Source: Pyrocephalus nanus (lineage: Eukaryota > Chordata > Aves > Passeriformes > Tyrannidae). Taken from it: DNA of 64,000 bases. The translations under genes were made by a program, and so were the position numbers. The notes under the pieces were generated by a model. The model had not been told where the DNA came from, ran no database searches, and saw only the letters and a list, made by a program, of their open reading frames with translations. Numbering within the stretch: the first letter of the stretch is position 1; every line of letters begins with the position of its first letter. Below, piece after piece: positions 51,241-64,000 of this stretch. The DNA lies in NCBI GenBank assembly GCA_038380795.1, contig CM076271.1, forward strand, positions 20,475,001 to 20,539,000, in the 5' to 3' direction.

Positions 51241-52764
51241 GGAGGGAGGGAGCTGAGTGCTGCTGTTCTCCAGGATTTCAGAGGAGTGTGAAAAATGGGG
51301 GGGAAAATTCCTCTTGCTTTAAGGAGTAACGTTCCTGCAGCTCGTGATGTTGGGCTTGGAGCGAGCTGGGGGTCAGCATTCACCTCCAGAGGATGGGGAG
51401 CCCTGGCTGGCCTGGGAGACAGACACAGCCACTGACACAGGAGGTGAGGCAACTTCCACACTGCCATCCTTTCTTCCCCACAAACAGAAATATATTAAGG
51501 AACTCAGTAATCCTATTTGCAATTTATGCAGATCCTGCTCACTTCAACACCTACTGAGTCTGTTTGGGCTCAGACTAATCAATTTACTGCCACAAACATC
51601 TCTGTTAGGGAATTTGGAAACAAATGTTATGAATAGTGAGCTGGTGACGAGAGTAATTATCTGTCTAACCTGCTGGCAAGAGACCCGGCTGTACCTGCCT
51701 TTTTTTGGTAAAATATTCGGATTGGAATTCGATCCAAGCGACTCCTCAGTGCTGTTGGATGCTCAGGAATATTCTGCCAACAGATGGTATTTTTCTAAAA
51801 TAACGTGTTCAAGTTGATTTCTGTTCATTCTTTTTTTTTTTTTTTGGTTTTGTTGTTGGGCTTTGGTTTTGTGCTTTTCTTTGGAGCAGAGTGTGTTCAA
51901 AGCAGATGGATGGATGTTTGTTTGTTTGTTTGGCACTGTTGGGACACTCTGCATCCTCTGCTCCCCTGGTCCTCTCCGTGTGTCTCATCAGTCAGCAGGT
52001 GACACGAGTGACAGTCTGGGGCTGGGGGTGCCTGGCTTTGTGGGAATTATTTCACAGCATTGTCACTGCTGAATGCAAAGTCCTTCCAGAAAGATCTGCA
52101 GCCTGGTTGCAGAGCTTTTGGCCATAGCTGGCCATTTCTGAGCTCAGCCTCTGTTACACCCTCAGCCAAATTGCCCGTGGTCCAGTTAGGAGTTTAAAGG
52201 TGCATAATTGCATCAGCAGGTTCCTAAAACACGTCCCAATTACATGTTTTGGCTGGGAGTCCCCGTGCCCACCGTGTCAGCAGCTCTGATGTGCTGTAAT
52301 AATAGATGTTGTTTATTTTGTTCTCTCATTAAATTCTGCAGTCTTTCATTGCTCGTGTCAGCTGTGACCAGCAAAACACCTTTCATTATCTTAAATTGCA
52401 GAATTACCTTTCAGCCAACTGGAAGGGAATTTTTCAAACCACTGGCCTGCTGAATGACCATATGCTAATTCCTTAGTCCTCCATCAGGTCTCCAAAATGC
52501 ATGGGACAGGAGCAGGCAGGAATCACGTAGGTCCTGCTCACAAGCTGTGACTGCAGCCGGACTCGGGGAGGGCTCTTGGAACGAGACCAGGGGGTTGTGG
52601 GATCACAGATGGGTTTGATGCATTTGGTTCAGAGACGGCTGCTGGGAGTAATTTGTGTTCAGATAAGGGCACAGCCTCAACACACCTGACAGAAACCATG
52701 TGAATCCAGCAGCGCTGCTCCTGTACCACAGCAGGGAGCTCAAGCACTTATGGCACTTCATCCT

Positions 52765-53085
52765 TCCAGGGCCTGGAGGGAGCCTGCAGGAAAGATGGAG
52801 AGAGACTGTTTACCAGGGCCTGCAGGGACAGGACAGGGGGGAATGGCTTCAAACTGCCAGAGAGCAGGGTTAGATTAGGAAGGAATCCTTCCCTGTGATG
52901 GGGGGAGGCCCTGGCACAGGTTGGGCAGAGAAGCTGTGGCTGCCCCATCCCTGGAAGTGTCCAAGGCCAGGCTGGAGCAACCTGGGCTGGTGAAAGGTGT
53001 CCCTGCCCATGGCAGGGGGTGGGAACAAGATGATATTTAAGGTTCCTTCCAACCCAAACCACTCTGTGATCCTCTGATCCCTAAA
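52765..53085 (+). mobile_element. CR1 LINE fragment (3' end)
   Basis: Contains gcctgcagggacaggacagg, gaatggcttcaaactgccag, gaggccctggcacaggttgg, agaagctgtggctgccccat, ggaagtgtccaaggccaggc, agcaacctgggctggtgaaa and the terminal aaggttccttccaacccaaa plus ccactctgtgatcctctgat. The tail is complete to the terminal repeat, about 320 bp. Confidence 0.92.
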
Positions 53086-53277
53086 TGCAGGTGATCCTGT
53101 TTATCATGTGTGTTGTAATGCAGAGAATCTCAGAGGTGTCTCCAAGTGTCCTTCAGTGCACATGTACCAAGCACTTGGCAGGGAAGGCCCAGCTCACAGG
53201 AGCATTTGGGGTCAGCACGATGCTGACTGCAGCAACACCCACAGAGAACAGCCCAGGCTGAGGGGATGGACCTGGCC

Positions 53278-53495
53278 AGGAGCTGGAATGGGCACTGCAG
53301 GAGCTAGAAAGGGCACTGCAGGAGCTAGAAAGGGCACTGCAGGAGCTGGAAAGGGCACTGCAGGAGCTGGAAAGGGCACTGCAGGAGCTGGAAAGGGCAC
53401 TGCAGGAGCTGGAATGGGCACTGCAGGAGCTGGAATGGGCACTGCAGGAGCTGGAAAGGGCACTGCAGGAGCTGGAATGGGCACTGTGGCAGCTG
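53278..53495. repeat. 21-bp tandem repeat, about 10 copies
   Basis: The unit gggcactgcaggagctggaa(a/t) repeats at exact 21-bp spacing with starts at 53290, 53311, 53332, 53353, 53374, 53395, 53416, 53437, 53458 and a diverged copy at 53479. Copies differ at two positions (ctag/ctgg and aaag/aatg). The period is divisible by three, giving repetitive open frames on both strands that are not evidence of a protein. Confidence 0.95.
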
Positions 53496-56400
53496 GTGCC
53501 CAGGTGGGAGTCCTGGACAATCCTTCTGCAGCAAGGGCTGGTCTGGAGTGAATCAGAAACCCTGCCAGGGTGGTGCTTTTGGCAGGGGGAAAGCAGCTTT
53601 GAGAACTGAAGCGTTGGGAGGCTTTGATAAAGTTGGGTGTGAATGGCAGAACAAAACCATCCAGAGAACAAGGACCCTCAGTCCCCTCCACGTGCAGAGT
53701 TAGAAAATTATCCACAAAGAGAAGAGCCAGGGCTGTGGGCACCCCTTTCCACACTTGAAAATCATGAAAACTGGTTTGGTTTTTTTGAAAAGAAAGGTTA
53801 TTCTACAAGTTCAAGCTTTCTATTTAGATTTTCACTCTGTAAAAACAAGAAGGCAATAGTTAAATCTTACACATGTCTCTGAAAACTGGCTCAGATTTGG
53901 AACTGAGGACGTGAAATGTCATTTTCTCTCTGCTATTGACCCATTTTCCCAGGCAATAACACCCCCCTCTGAGCTGCACCCCCCGAGGCAGGCGAGGGGA
54001 ATTCAGCTCCATCAGCTTTTGGCAACACAGAACACCGGTGTAATTCTCCTCCAGGTCTGAGAATGTCACAAGGTAAAGTGTTTGTAGGGAGATAAATGCT
54101 AAGAGAAACCAGGCTGGGAGAGTCTGAGAGATATATTACAGGTGTGTGCAAAGATGGGAAAAACCAGGAACGTGAGGAGCTCCTAAAATCTGTAATGGCA
54201 AAAAAATGATGTAGCAGAAGAGTCAGTGGCTTGAGAATTTGCTTCATCTCGTGCTGCTCTCTCCCGTGCCCGTGAGCTGCAGGCAGACACACTCTGAGAA
54301 TGAGGAACATAAGAAATAGAAGATAAAAAAATAAATCACCCAGTCTTCAGAATAGGTGCTGGTTTGCTCCTGCACATCCCTTTGTAAATCCTTTTTTGCG
54401 TGGCTAATGTAGTTTTGTCAGCAAATATATTCAAGAGCAAATGCTTTGCTGGGATGTTTTATGGGTAATGAACAGGTTGGGTTGCTTTTGGCAGGAGTAA
54501 CAATGTCAGTTTGTGTGTTATTGAGGGTGCAATATTCTTTATTTAATACCCAAAAACGGGAAGAGGCTCTTCAATGACAGATGTGCTTTGTTGTATTTGG
54601 AGAAGTTCACCCAGCTGTGGAGAGGAAAACACTTCATCTGTGCACCAAAGCTGTTCTGCTCCCAGCAGCAGCTCCTCCTCTGCTCCCAGAGTGGAAAGCA
54701 GGACACAGCAGCTCCCGTCCTGGGAATCTTTGATTCTGTGCAAATCCACCTTGTATCCAGGCACAAGGAGCAGAGTAAGCTTTGTGTTGGCTGCAGAGGG
54801 CGAATGAAACACGCAGTGACTTCCATTCAGGAATGACTGCCACGTGCCAAGCCTGGCAGTGGGAGCAGACAGCAGGATTGCAAGCTCTGGGACTTTACCT
54901 GCCTCAGATTTCAGTGGCAGATCCTTGGCAGGTGTGGGCTGGCACCTTCTAGTCGTGCCAAGAGTCTTGTGGCTATTCACAGCAGCCAAAGCTTTGCTTT
55001 GTCTCCATTTTTGTTTATCCAACCTGCATGTGAACTCCTTTCTTGTATTATAGGAGCAGCTATGGGAACCCTTGGCTTAAAGCTGTTTCTGCAGGCCCTA
55101 AACAAAATCCAGCTGTGTTTTGCAAAATGAAATTTTGGTCCCATACAGATGCCAGTGCCAAGGGTGGCAGAGTGGAAATGATGATAATTTTATCAGATTG
55201 TTCCTGAAACCCCACAAAGGGTGATTGAGAGCTCTGCACACGTGAGGCCCACGTGAACAGCCCTGGGAGTTTCCAACCTTTAAGCAAAGCATGAAGGTTC
55301 TGACAGAGAACATGCATTGAGTGGGTCAAAAATAATCACTATTTAAATGTCCCTGAATACTGATTTCTGAAGAAAATCACCGTGGTTTGTGGCAGGACTA
55401 TAATATCAGAGTATAGCATGGAATTTAATGTGTCTCCAGCCAATCATTCACATGATGGGCAATAATGGCCCCAAATAAACAGCTGCACAGGGTCTTTAGT
55501 CTGCTCCAAAAAAACTTGAGGGAAAGGCTTTGTTTGCTTTGTTTTCCTGCTTTATTTTGTTTCTTTTTCACTAAACTCAAAATGTACATTTTATGTGAAA
55601 GTGCTGCGTAAATGATTCCCATGAAACAACCTTGTTTACTTGTTAATTGCACCTTTTAATGGTGGGGGGAGCTGGGTTTGACCATTAACAGCAGCATCCG
55701 AGCAGCTGCTTCCCAGTGGGAAGTGGAATTAGATATTTTATCCCATTTTAGCAGTGCCTGTCCTTTATCTGGCTGGTGAAGGGTCGTGCAGGCTTAAACC
55801 TCCCTTTGCAAGGACTGATCTTGCCCTTTTTCTCCCAAAAATGCAGCTGGAGAAGGTGGTTCTGGCTTTTCTCCCCTGGTACACGAGGCTGAGTTCACCC
55901 AGGAGCTTCACTGATGGTCCTCCCTCCCCATCCCAGCTCTCCACTGCCAGCTGCTCCCTGGGAGGGGCAGCAAATCAGGATGCTCTCCATGGTTTTTCTG
56001 AATGTCCTGCCCTGTTCATGGGGGGAAATTCCCTGCACTGGAAGGTGCTGCTCACCCAGGAGTGCCTTGCAGTGAAATAATTCAGGTACTCCAGAGGGAA
56101 GGAGATGCCAGGTCCACTCCTTCTTTCACTTGATGGGAGGGGAAGGCAAAATCTGGTGTTATTACTGCTTTAGTGTGCAAAGTGGGATGAAACACGTTAG
56201 TTTTGCAAGGGTCATTAAAAAAAATAATTTAAAAAAAGCTCTGATTTTAATTCTTTTGGACAGAATTTTAGTAGAGTTTCAACCAGGCCATTAACATTGT
56301 TGTAATTTTCTGTGTACATCTGCAGTTCTTTTAGGGCCCAACTGACTGAGCATAACCTGAGCAGGATAATTTAATACTGGTAATATTATTAATATCACTG

Positions 56401-57147
56401 CAGCAATCTACTTAGGGCCGAAATGAGCTGGATTACTGAGCTCCCCTCAGAATTCTGTACTCCTGTGCTCTCCCTTCCTGCCCCATGTGTCGTTCTGCCT
56501 GCGAGTCGTGACAAGAAAATTGCTGAACCATTGATGGTGATGCTGGAAAAAGGGAAAATTGGGACCAAAGAATGTGACTAGAAAATACTGGTCTTGGAAT
56601 GAGCCTGGGAATTAGCAGGATAAATAAATGAAAGGGTTTTGAGTTGGCAGGCACTGGAAGATAAATGCTGTCCAAATTCCACATGCTGTTTGGTTCCTCT
56701 CCTCGGTGCCCTTTCCGCTCTGGAAGTTGTGTGTTGGTTTTGGCAGAAGCAGAACTTTTTCGCAATCATAAATAGCAGGAAAAATAAGAAGTTGTTGGCT
56801 CATCAGAGAGATAAGCAAAGATAAAGAGCCAATCCTTTCCTCAAACATTAGGTAAGGTTGTCTCATGGCTGTGCCATGAAAAATAACTCATGAGAGGAGT
56901 TTTCAGGTGAAAAATCAGAATTCCTGGATTTATTTCTAGATGTGCCATTGTCATCCAGGCTCGTGATTTAGGACTTAAACTTGCCATCCATGGAGGGTTA
57001 TGAGCATGTTAAAAACAAGCATTTGAACAGTTGATTTTGGCTGCTGAAGGGCTGAGCCATCGCTTTGCCCTTGTGCTGAGCTGTGGTTTGTGGGCTTTGG
57101 GACTTGGGACTGGGGTATTCTCATCACCCTGCTCAACAAATCCCTGT

Positions 57148-57312
57148 TTCCCAGAGAAGCTGTGGCTGCCCCTGGATCCCTGGAAGTGTCCAAGGCCAGG
57201 TTGGAGCACCCTGGGCTGGTGGGAGGTGTCCCTGCCCGTGGCAGGGGTGGCACTGGGTGGGCTTTGAGGTCCCTTCCCACCCAAAACGTTCTGGGATTCT
57301 GTGATGATTCAG
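57148..57312 (+). mobile_element. CR1 LINE fragment (3' end)
   Basis: Reads ccagagaagctgtggctgcc, ggaagtgtccaaggccaggt, agcaccctgggctggtggga, then ggctttgaggtcccttccca and cgttctgggattctgtgatg. The 3' end is intact, and the 5' side is truncated within the tail. Confidence 0.9.
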
Positions 57313-57949
57313 ATTTTCTCTCATTCTAAGCCACCACAGGATAAAAAATTGCCTTGGATAAGCTCTGCTTTCAGAAGATAGTTTTGCTCTAACCCATCAA
57401 TTTAAAGAGACAAGAATTGTGTGGTTTTGGAAGCACATGCTCTTTTTTTAATTAAAAAATATTATGCAGGGGTTGCAGGATGAATAGTGAAGATGCATGG
57501 TCCATCCCCTTCCATTAGTGAGGAGACAACACGAAGCTGTAGGCAGATACAAAAGCATTAAAATAATTAATTTTCAGTTTTATTGTGTGTCAACAGAAAT
57601 GTAAGATAATGAGCATTTTTGCAAAAATTGTGGATTAAGCATCTTTCTCTGTATCAGTGTTGTGCTAGAAATGTCCTTGCTTTAATGTAGAACAAATAGC
57701 CCTTGGATCTCATTAAAGAGGGTATTATAAGTGCTCAGTGGAACTTGCTGCTGGTGTAAAGCAGGTGAGGTTGGTAAAAAATGATGACAAATATTAAATG
57801 AAAGGCAAAGTAAGAGTAGAAAGGAGTGACAAAAATAAATGAGGGTTAAGAACTGCTTATTGTGAGATCACCAAAGGGGAGCTGTGGTCTGGGAACAAAA
57901 GTGATGGGATTAGTTGAAGTTTGCAACCATAATGAACTCAGTGTGTTAG

Positions 57950-58140
57950 ACAGGGTGTGGCCCAGACTGGTGAGGGGTACCTGGAGTGCTGGGTGCAGTT
58001 TGGGGCCCTCGGTTCAGGAAGGCCCTGGAGGGGCTGGAGCATTTCCAGAGAAGGGAACGGAGCTGGGGAAGGGACTGGAGCACCAGGAGCAGCTGAGGGA
58101 TCCTCAGGCTCTCCCTGTGCTCCTCACATGGGAGTAAATG
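57950..58140 (+). mobile_element. CR1 LINE fragment (internal part)
   Basis: Contains gtgctgggtgcagtttgggg, ttcaggaaggccctggaggg, ggaacggagctggggaaggg and actggagcaccaggagcagc, matching the CR1 segment upstream of the tail found at 8911. It stops before the usual 'ctcagcctggag' block. Confidence 0.78.
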
Positions 58141-60423
58141 TGGGAGCAGGTCCCACATCTTTCCAAAGCCTTCAGGAGGGGCATTTTGTGCCCAGGTTCC
58201 TGCAGCACTGGCACTGTGGGATCCCTGCCCACGGCTCCAGGAGCCCTCACAGCACTAATGAGAGCAGGGACTGGAGCTGTGCAGGGTGAGACTGATCCTG
58301 GGGGCATTTTCCTCATTAACCAAAGTCTGAATCAGCAGGTGGCAAGATGAGGGTCTGGCATTACGGGAAAGTTGTCACCATTTTTTGACAACGTTTCTGA
58401 TTTGTCTGACAATGAAAAATTGCAGGGTTGGTGCTGGGAGCCTTTGAGAAGTGAAGAGTTTCCATTATTTTCAACTGGAAAGTTGCAATTTGCTAGTTTG
58501 GTGTGTGTTTAGGGACAGACTCGGTGGCTGCTGTGCCATGAGGACAGAAATTAGACAGGCAGCAGCAGGAGAAACCAGGACAAAGTATATGTAAGGATGG
58601 TTAACTTCTGTTTATAGGGAAGATATGCTGGAGAGGCCTCATCTCTGGTGTTGGGAGGCAGAGCTGGGCTGATGCTCCATCTCACCAGTGAGGTGTTCCA
58701 GCACTGGAAGCAGGGAGTTAAAATAGCTGTGGTGAGCAGGGTGAGCTGCAGAGCTCAGGGAGGCACTGGGGTGCTCTGTGAGGAGTAGGGGAGCTCAGGA
58801 AATGCCACAGCATCCCTGTCCCACACAGGTGCTCTGGCAGCAGCTGTGGATCAGGTTTAGCCAGAAGTGGGGGGATTTTTTGCCTCTCTCACCCTGCAGG
58901 CTCTGCTGTCTCAAGGCTTCCTGTCAATCCTGCAGACAGGGAGATGAAATGAGTTACAACACAAGAGGAGACGCCTCATTGCCATAGTCTGGGGCAGCCA
59001 CTGCAGCAGCTCTGCATCCTCCCTGGTTTATCATCACCGTTATCTCCTGAAGGGATTTCAGTTGATATTTTGCAGAAGGCTCTGCTGACGATGTGTTATT
59101 GACATATTCTTAGCTTAAAACCATTATCATGGTAAACCCCTGGATTTAAAAACTAATTACAAGACATTAATAGCTGAGCCTAAGAGCTAAGTCATGCAAA
59201 TATTGCTGCCTGCAAAGGAGAATGTACACAAATGTTTGAACTGCTGAGTTGGTTTCTGGAGTCTGGAGGGTGGCAATAAATCCCAGCCCAATCCTCTGCC
59301 TCGTGTCCCGATGTGTCCGTGAAATTAATGGCACCGTCGTTATGAAAGTCGTATCAGGGAACATGGCTATTTTCTTCCCCAAGTAGGTTAATTACCACTA
59401 ATGTAATTATTTTTGTACTGATTTTTATTTTAATCAAACATTGCATGAAACAATTAAGTTCAGAACAAATGGCTTATTACGGGAATGTTTGTGGCACTGG
59501 GAAGAAAAGCAGCGATGTTTGAATTATGCACTTCTATTGAGTTACTTTATTCATTGAAATGAACAATTACATTAGGCCTTATGAGACAGACTAAGCATTT
59601 CTGGTTAATGTTTGTTCTGTAGAGAACATAATGAGAATTTATATTGGAAATGGATCCCATCCCTCTGGCTGGAGGCATTTAGGAACTGGGCCATTCGTAG
59701 GAGTCGGGAGAGCTTGGAAAAGAAAGAGAGTTAACCCCTGACCCAGGTGCTGCTGCACTGCCCCATGGTGGGGGAGGGAGCTTTTGCTTTTCTTTGGGGT
59801 TTTTTGTTTGTTTGTTGGTTGTGGTTTGGGGTTTTCTCCTCCCTGCTGTGCTGGCAGGGCCGACCCTGATGCACCATTGCCCCACATGCCCTGCTGGATC
59901 CCTGGAGCAGCTGTGTTCAGTGTCCTACAACGTGGTTTACAGGATTTTTTGCCATTTATCAGATCAATCCAGCAGTGCATGAACTGTCATAGCCTGCTCA
60001 TGGTGCTGTTGAGGATGTGCCACTTGACGTGGCGATAAGCAGGTGATGGGTAAATATGTGATTTTCCAAGACATTAGACACATCTCCACAGCATCTGGTG
60101 CAGTTCAGGTTTTACATCCTTCCCAAATCCAGCAGAATTGCCATGGAGAGGAGCTCCTTGTGGCCCTCAGCACTGACCAGGTCAAGTGCTAAGCTCAAGA
60201 TATGGAATTGTTGGCTGGCTGTGAGTACAGGGGATCTGGCTGCCTCTGGAAGTGGTGTTGGCTTGGGAAAAATAAATTCCCTTATCCTCTGTGTGCCAGT
60301 TTGATGTAGGACTGAAATGGAAGGTTCTACATAAAACCCCCAATTTTTTTATCAATTGCAAGAGTACCTTCTCGTGCTTTATGAAATTCCTGCTTTGTAG
60401 ACTGTGATTAACATTTTCTGATT

Positions 60424-60472
60424 GTCCCTGGAGGTATTTAAAAGATGTGTAGATGTGGCACTTAAGGACAGA
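60424..60472 (+). mobile_element. CR1 LINE remnant
   Basis: About 49 bp, ccctggaggtatttaaaaga and tgtgtagatgtggcacttaa, match the region near the CR1 3' end (compare 4588-4615). It is short but uses a very characteristic wording. Confidence 0.75.
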
Positions 60473-62822
60473 ATTTCTTTCAAAATTGCACTTTTCTGAG
60501 TGGGGAAAGTGTCTCTGGTTTGACTGAGGTTCTCAGTGCAGGTGCTGGTGCCCAGCACATTTCCTCACAGGCCCTTGGCAGCATTACATTACTTTTCTCA
60601 CCAGAAACAGCAGAACTCTGCAAATCATTCCGAGGCCAGTGATGAGTTCTCGTGGTGTCTCTCCAGGAGGCCAGAAAAAGGACTTCCCACAGTTTTACCT
60701 GATCTCCTGTTTATCTCCATGCACACGGTATCTGTGCAGAATAAAGTCCCTTCAGGCTGTCCCAGGTTCCAGCAATGCCGAGGAATATGTCTGAGAATAT
60801 GGAAATTCATCCTTTTGTAGCTGTGAGGGGAAGCAGGGATATGATAACACATTAATCAGTCTGCGGTTCTGAAGATATTAGCATGTGGAAAATTGTGAAA
60901 ATCATTTCATTGCTGCAGACTAGGTCAAAATCTGAGCAGTTGGGATGATGTCCTCATTTCGTATCGATGTCTGCTGGAAAAGGGCATCAAATAACGTCTG
61001 TGGTTAATAGTTATGATTGAAAATGGAGCTCTGGACTGGATCAGTGACTCACTCTCTTGGTATAAACACCCAGGTAAGTTGTAGTTCCCCTGTCTCAGTC
61101 CACCTTGGAAAAGGGCAAAATACAAATCAGGGATTGAGAAGAGTAAAGGGAGCAGCAGAGGGTCAATCAGCTGGTTACTCAAGGAACTGCCATGAACTTT
61201 TCACACCTGCTTTAGGGGTCAGAAATCTCAGTCCTGGCTCTCTTTCCTCACCATCTCTTTGGGTCTCTTTGCACCGGCACCATCTGTGCCTCTGCAGGGA
61301 GCAGGTGATGTGAACATGTTCCAATTCACTCCAGCTCTCCTGCAGGGCATTCCCACAGCCCAGGAACTCAGCTGCAGCTCTGCAGGGGCTGTTCCCACTG
61401 CACTGGAGCAGTGCTGGAGCTGGGCATGGAGATGGATTTCCTGGCTCCTTCACTTCCAGGAAGACCAAACTAGAATTTACCAGTGCAGTTAAATGTGGTT
61501 TTCCCCTTCATGGTTTGCCTTCTGCAGGCTGCACACCTTCAGCTCAGCACATGGAAGAAGGGTTCAGGGATCTTTCTCTTCTCCCCAGTACTGAAGGTTA
61601 ATGAAGTTTCCCAGGCAGTGGCAGAGCTCTGGAATATCCATTATGGAGGGATTATTTTACAGTGTTCCCAGAGAGGCTCCTGGTGCTGCAGGGTTTGAGC
61701 AGTGTCTGACTTCGGGGTTTGGTTTTTTCACGTGTATGAAATTAAGAGGATACAGGATCTATTTTGAATTAAATTAGGAAAGTGCAACTTAATCCTTCAA
61801 TTTAATTCTTGCAAACCCCAGTCTTCCTGTGGACATGAATAATCAAGGCAGCTGATTCAAGAAACACATCTTAGAATTCTTTACCTGTAGGGAAAATAGT
61901 GGAGCTTGTCAGCATTTAAGTGACCTGAAGAGAAATAGCTGAAATTTTGTTTTTAATAACACTTATTCACATCTGTCCCAGGGGATCAGGTTTTATGTTT
62001 GGAAAAGACTCACACACAGAGCAGCTGGTAGAGCCACTGAAATGCTGCTGGGCAGCTGAGTTGGTAGCTGGTGCTGGGAATGCCAGGACCTTCCCAGTGG
62101 TTCCAGTCTGGACTGTTTCATGGGGGCTCCAATGCTGAACCCCCCTTGTTCCTGGAAACCGGTGAGTGGCTTTAGTTGGGCGTCATTTGAAATGATTTGT
62201 GAGTCTAATTTTCCACAGTACTTGGGAACCTTTGTCACATACTTTGGAGTTCAGGATTCTCCAGACTGCAGAACAAGTGAGACTTTCCCTACATTTAATG
62301 TAATCATTTATCATTTGCATTCCCAGAAGCATGTGTGGTATTTCAAAAGCTGAATGTGACTTTGAAATGAAATATTATCTAATTACTGCAGTTTTCATTG
62401 GTGACCATTTTCTCTGTCCTTCATATTTCTTACCTGGCTCATACTGCAGACCTTGCCACGTTCTCGCTGATCCCATGCCCTGTATAAAACACATTTCCAC
62501 CTCATTTCAAATATTGACCTGGTCAGCAACAGTTCCAGGAAGGAGATTTCTGTTTTGGTCTCAGGAAGAAGTCCCAGGTTTTGTGGAAAGCATTTGTGAA
62601 TGTGAGTCCTGCCTTCCCTCGAACACTGCAGCGTTCTTATTAGTTGTCATAAACAAGAGGCTTTCACTCTCCAGTTTTATCTGATGTTGTGTGTCATTCC
62701 ACCAGAACTAACCACTAATACAAGTGAGGAATGGAGGCAGCAAACACAGCTGTGCATCAGAGTGCCTTGCAGAGACACTGTGTGTGCAGTTCCTGGAGCG
62801 TTTCCAGGCGTCTGCAGCCTAA

Positions 62823-64000
<1,178 letters not shown>

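Noticed and set aside
53108..53754. Open frames of 147-180 codons on both strands around 53.3 kb
   Set aside because: Generated by the 21-bp array, whose period is divisible by three.

Overview
The window reads as vertebrate, almost certainly bird, genomic DNA. The evidence is single-copy coding exons of a metabotropic glutamate receptor separated by repeat-poor introns, with the interspersed repeats dominated by truncated 3' ends of CR1 LINEs, the typical retroelement of birds. Their wording resembles songbird CR1 copies, but I cannot fix the species. No bacterial, viral or mobile gene system was found.

One protein-coding gene is present, on the plus strand: GRM7, the group III metabotropic glutamate receptor 7 (mGluR7). 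Six consecutive exons are visible at 16587-16728, 17700-17854, 33199-33339, 40074-40274, 46234-46373 and 62940-63875 (142, 155, 141, 201, 140 and 936 bp). All have canonical AG/GT borders and join in frame into 1715 nt of coding sequence. Aligned from memory to human GRM7 (about 915 residues), they cover about residues 246-817 with no gap. Residue numbers recalled for ligand-binding Asp314 and Lys407, N-glycosylation at Asn458, Asn486 and Asn572, and the disulfide cysteines all land on the expected residues. They correspond to exons 3-8 of the ten-exon human gene. Exons 1-2 lie upstream, and the exons for TM7 and the alternatively spliced C-terminal tail lie beyond the right edge.

Layout: 1-16586 is the end of intron 2, with CR1 pieces, small tandem repeats and a T/G-only tract near exon 3. 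Intron 3 is 971 bp, intron 4 about 15.3 kb, intron 5 about 6.7 kb, intron 6 about 6.0 kb, intron 7 about 16.6 kb, and 125 bp of intron 8 are included. Intron 6 opens with a roughly 1.06 kb C-rich hierarchical minisatellite that starts six bases after the exon 6 splice donor. Intron 7 holds a ten-copy 21-bp array and a CpG-dense element beside an 18-bp perfect palindrome.

The points most worth attention are: the minisatellite abutting the exon 6 donor, with G-quadruplex potential on the template strand and an open reading frame running out of exon 6; a sharp change in third-position GC inside exon 8 near 63575; and a cysteine-rich domain that is much more diverged from mammalian GRM7 than the rest of the protein and carries residues I recall from paralogues. 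I did not find a new biological system; these are unusual features of a known receptor gene. Repeat identities and human comparisons rest on recall, not on a database search.
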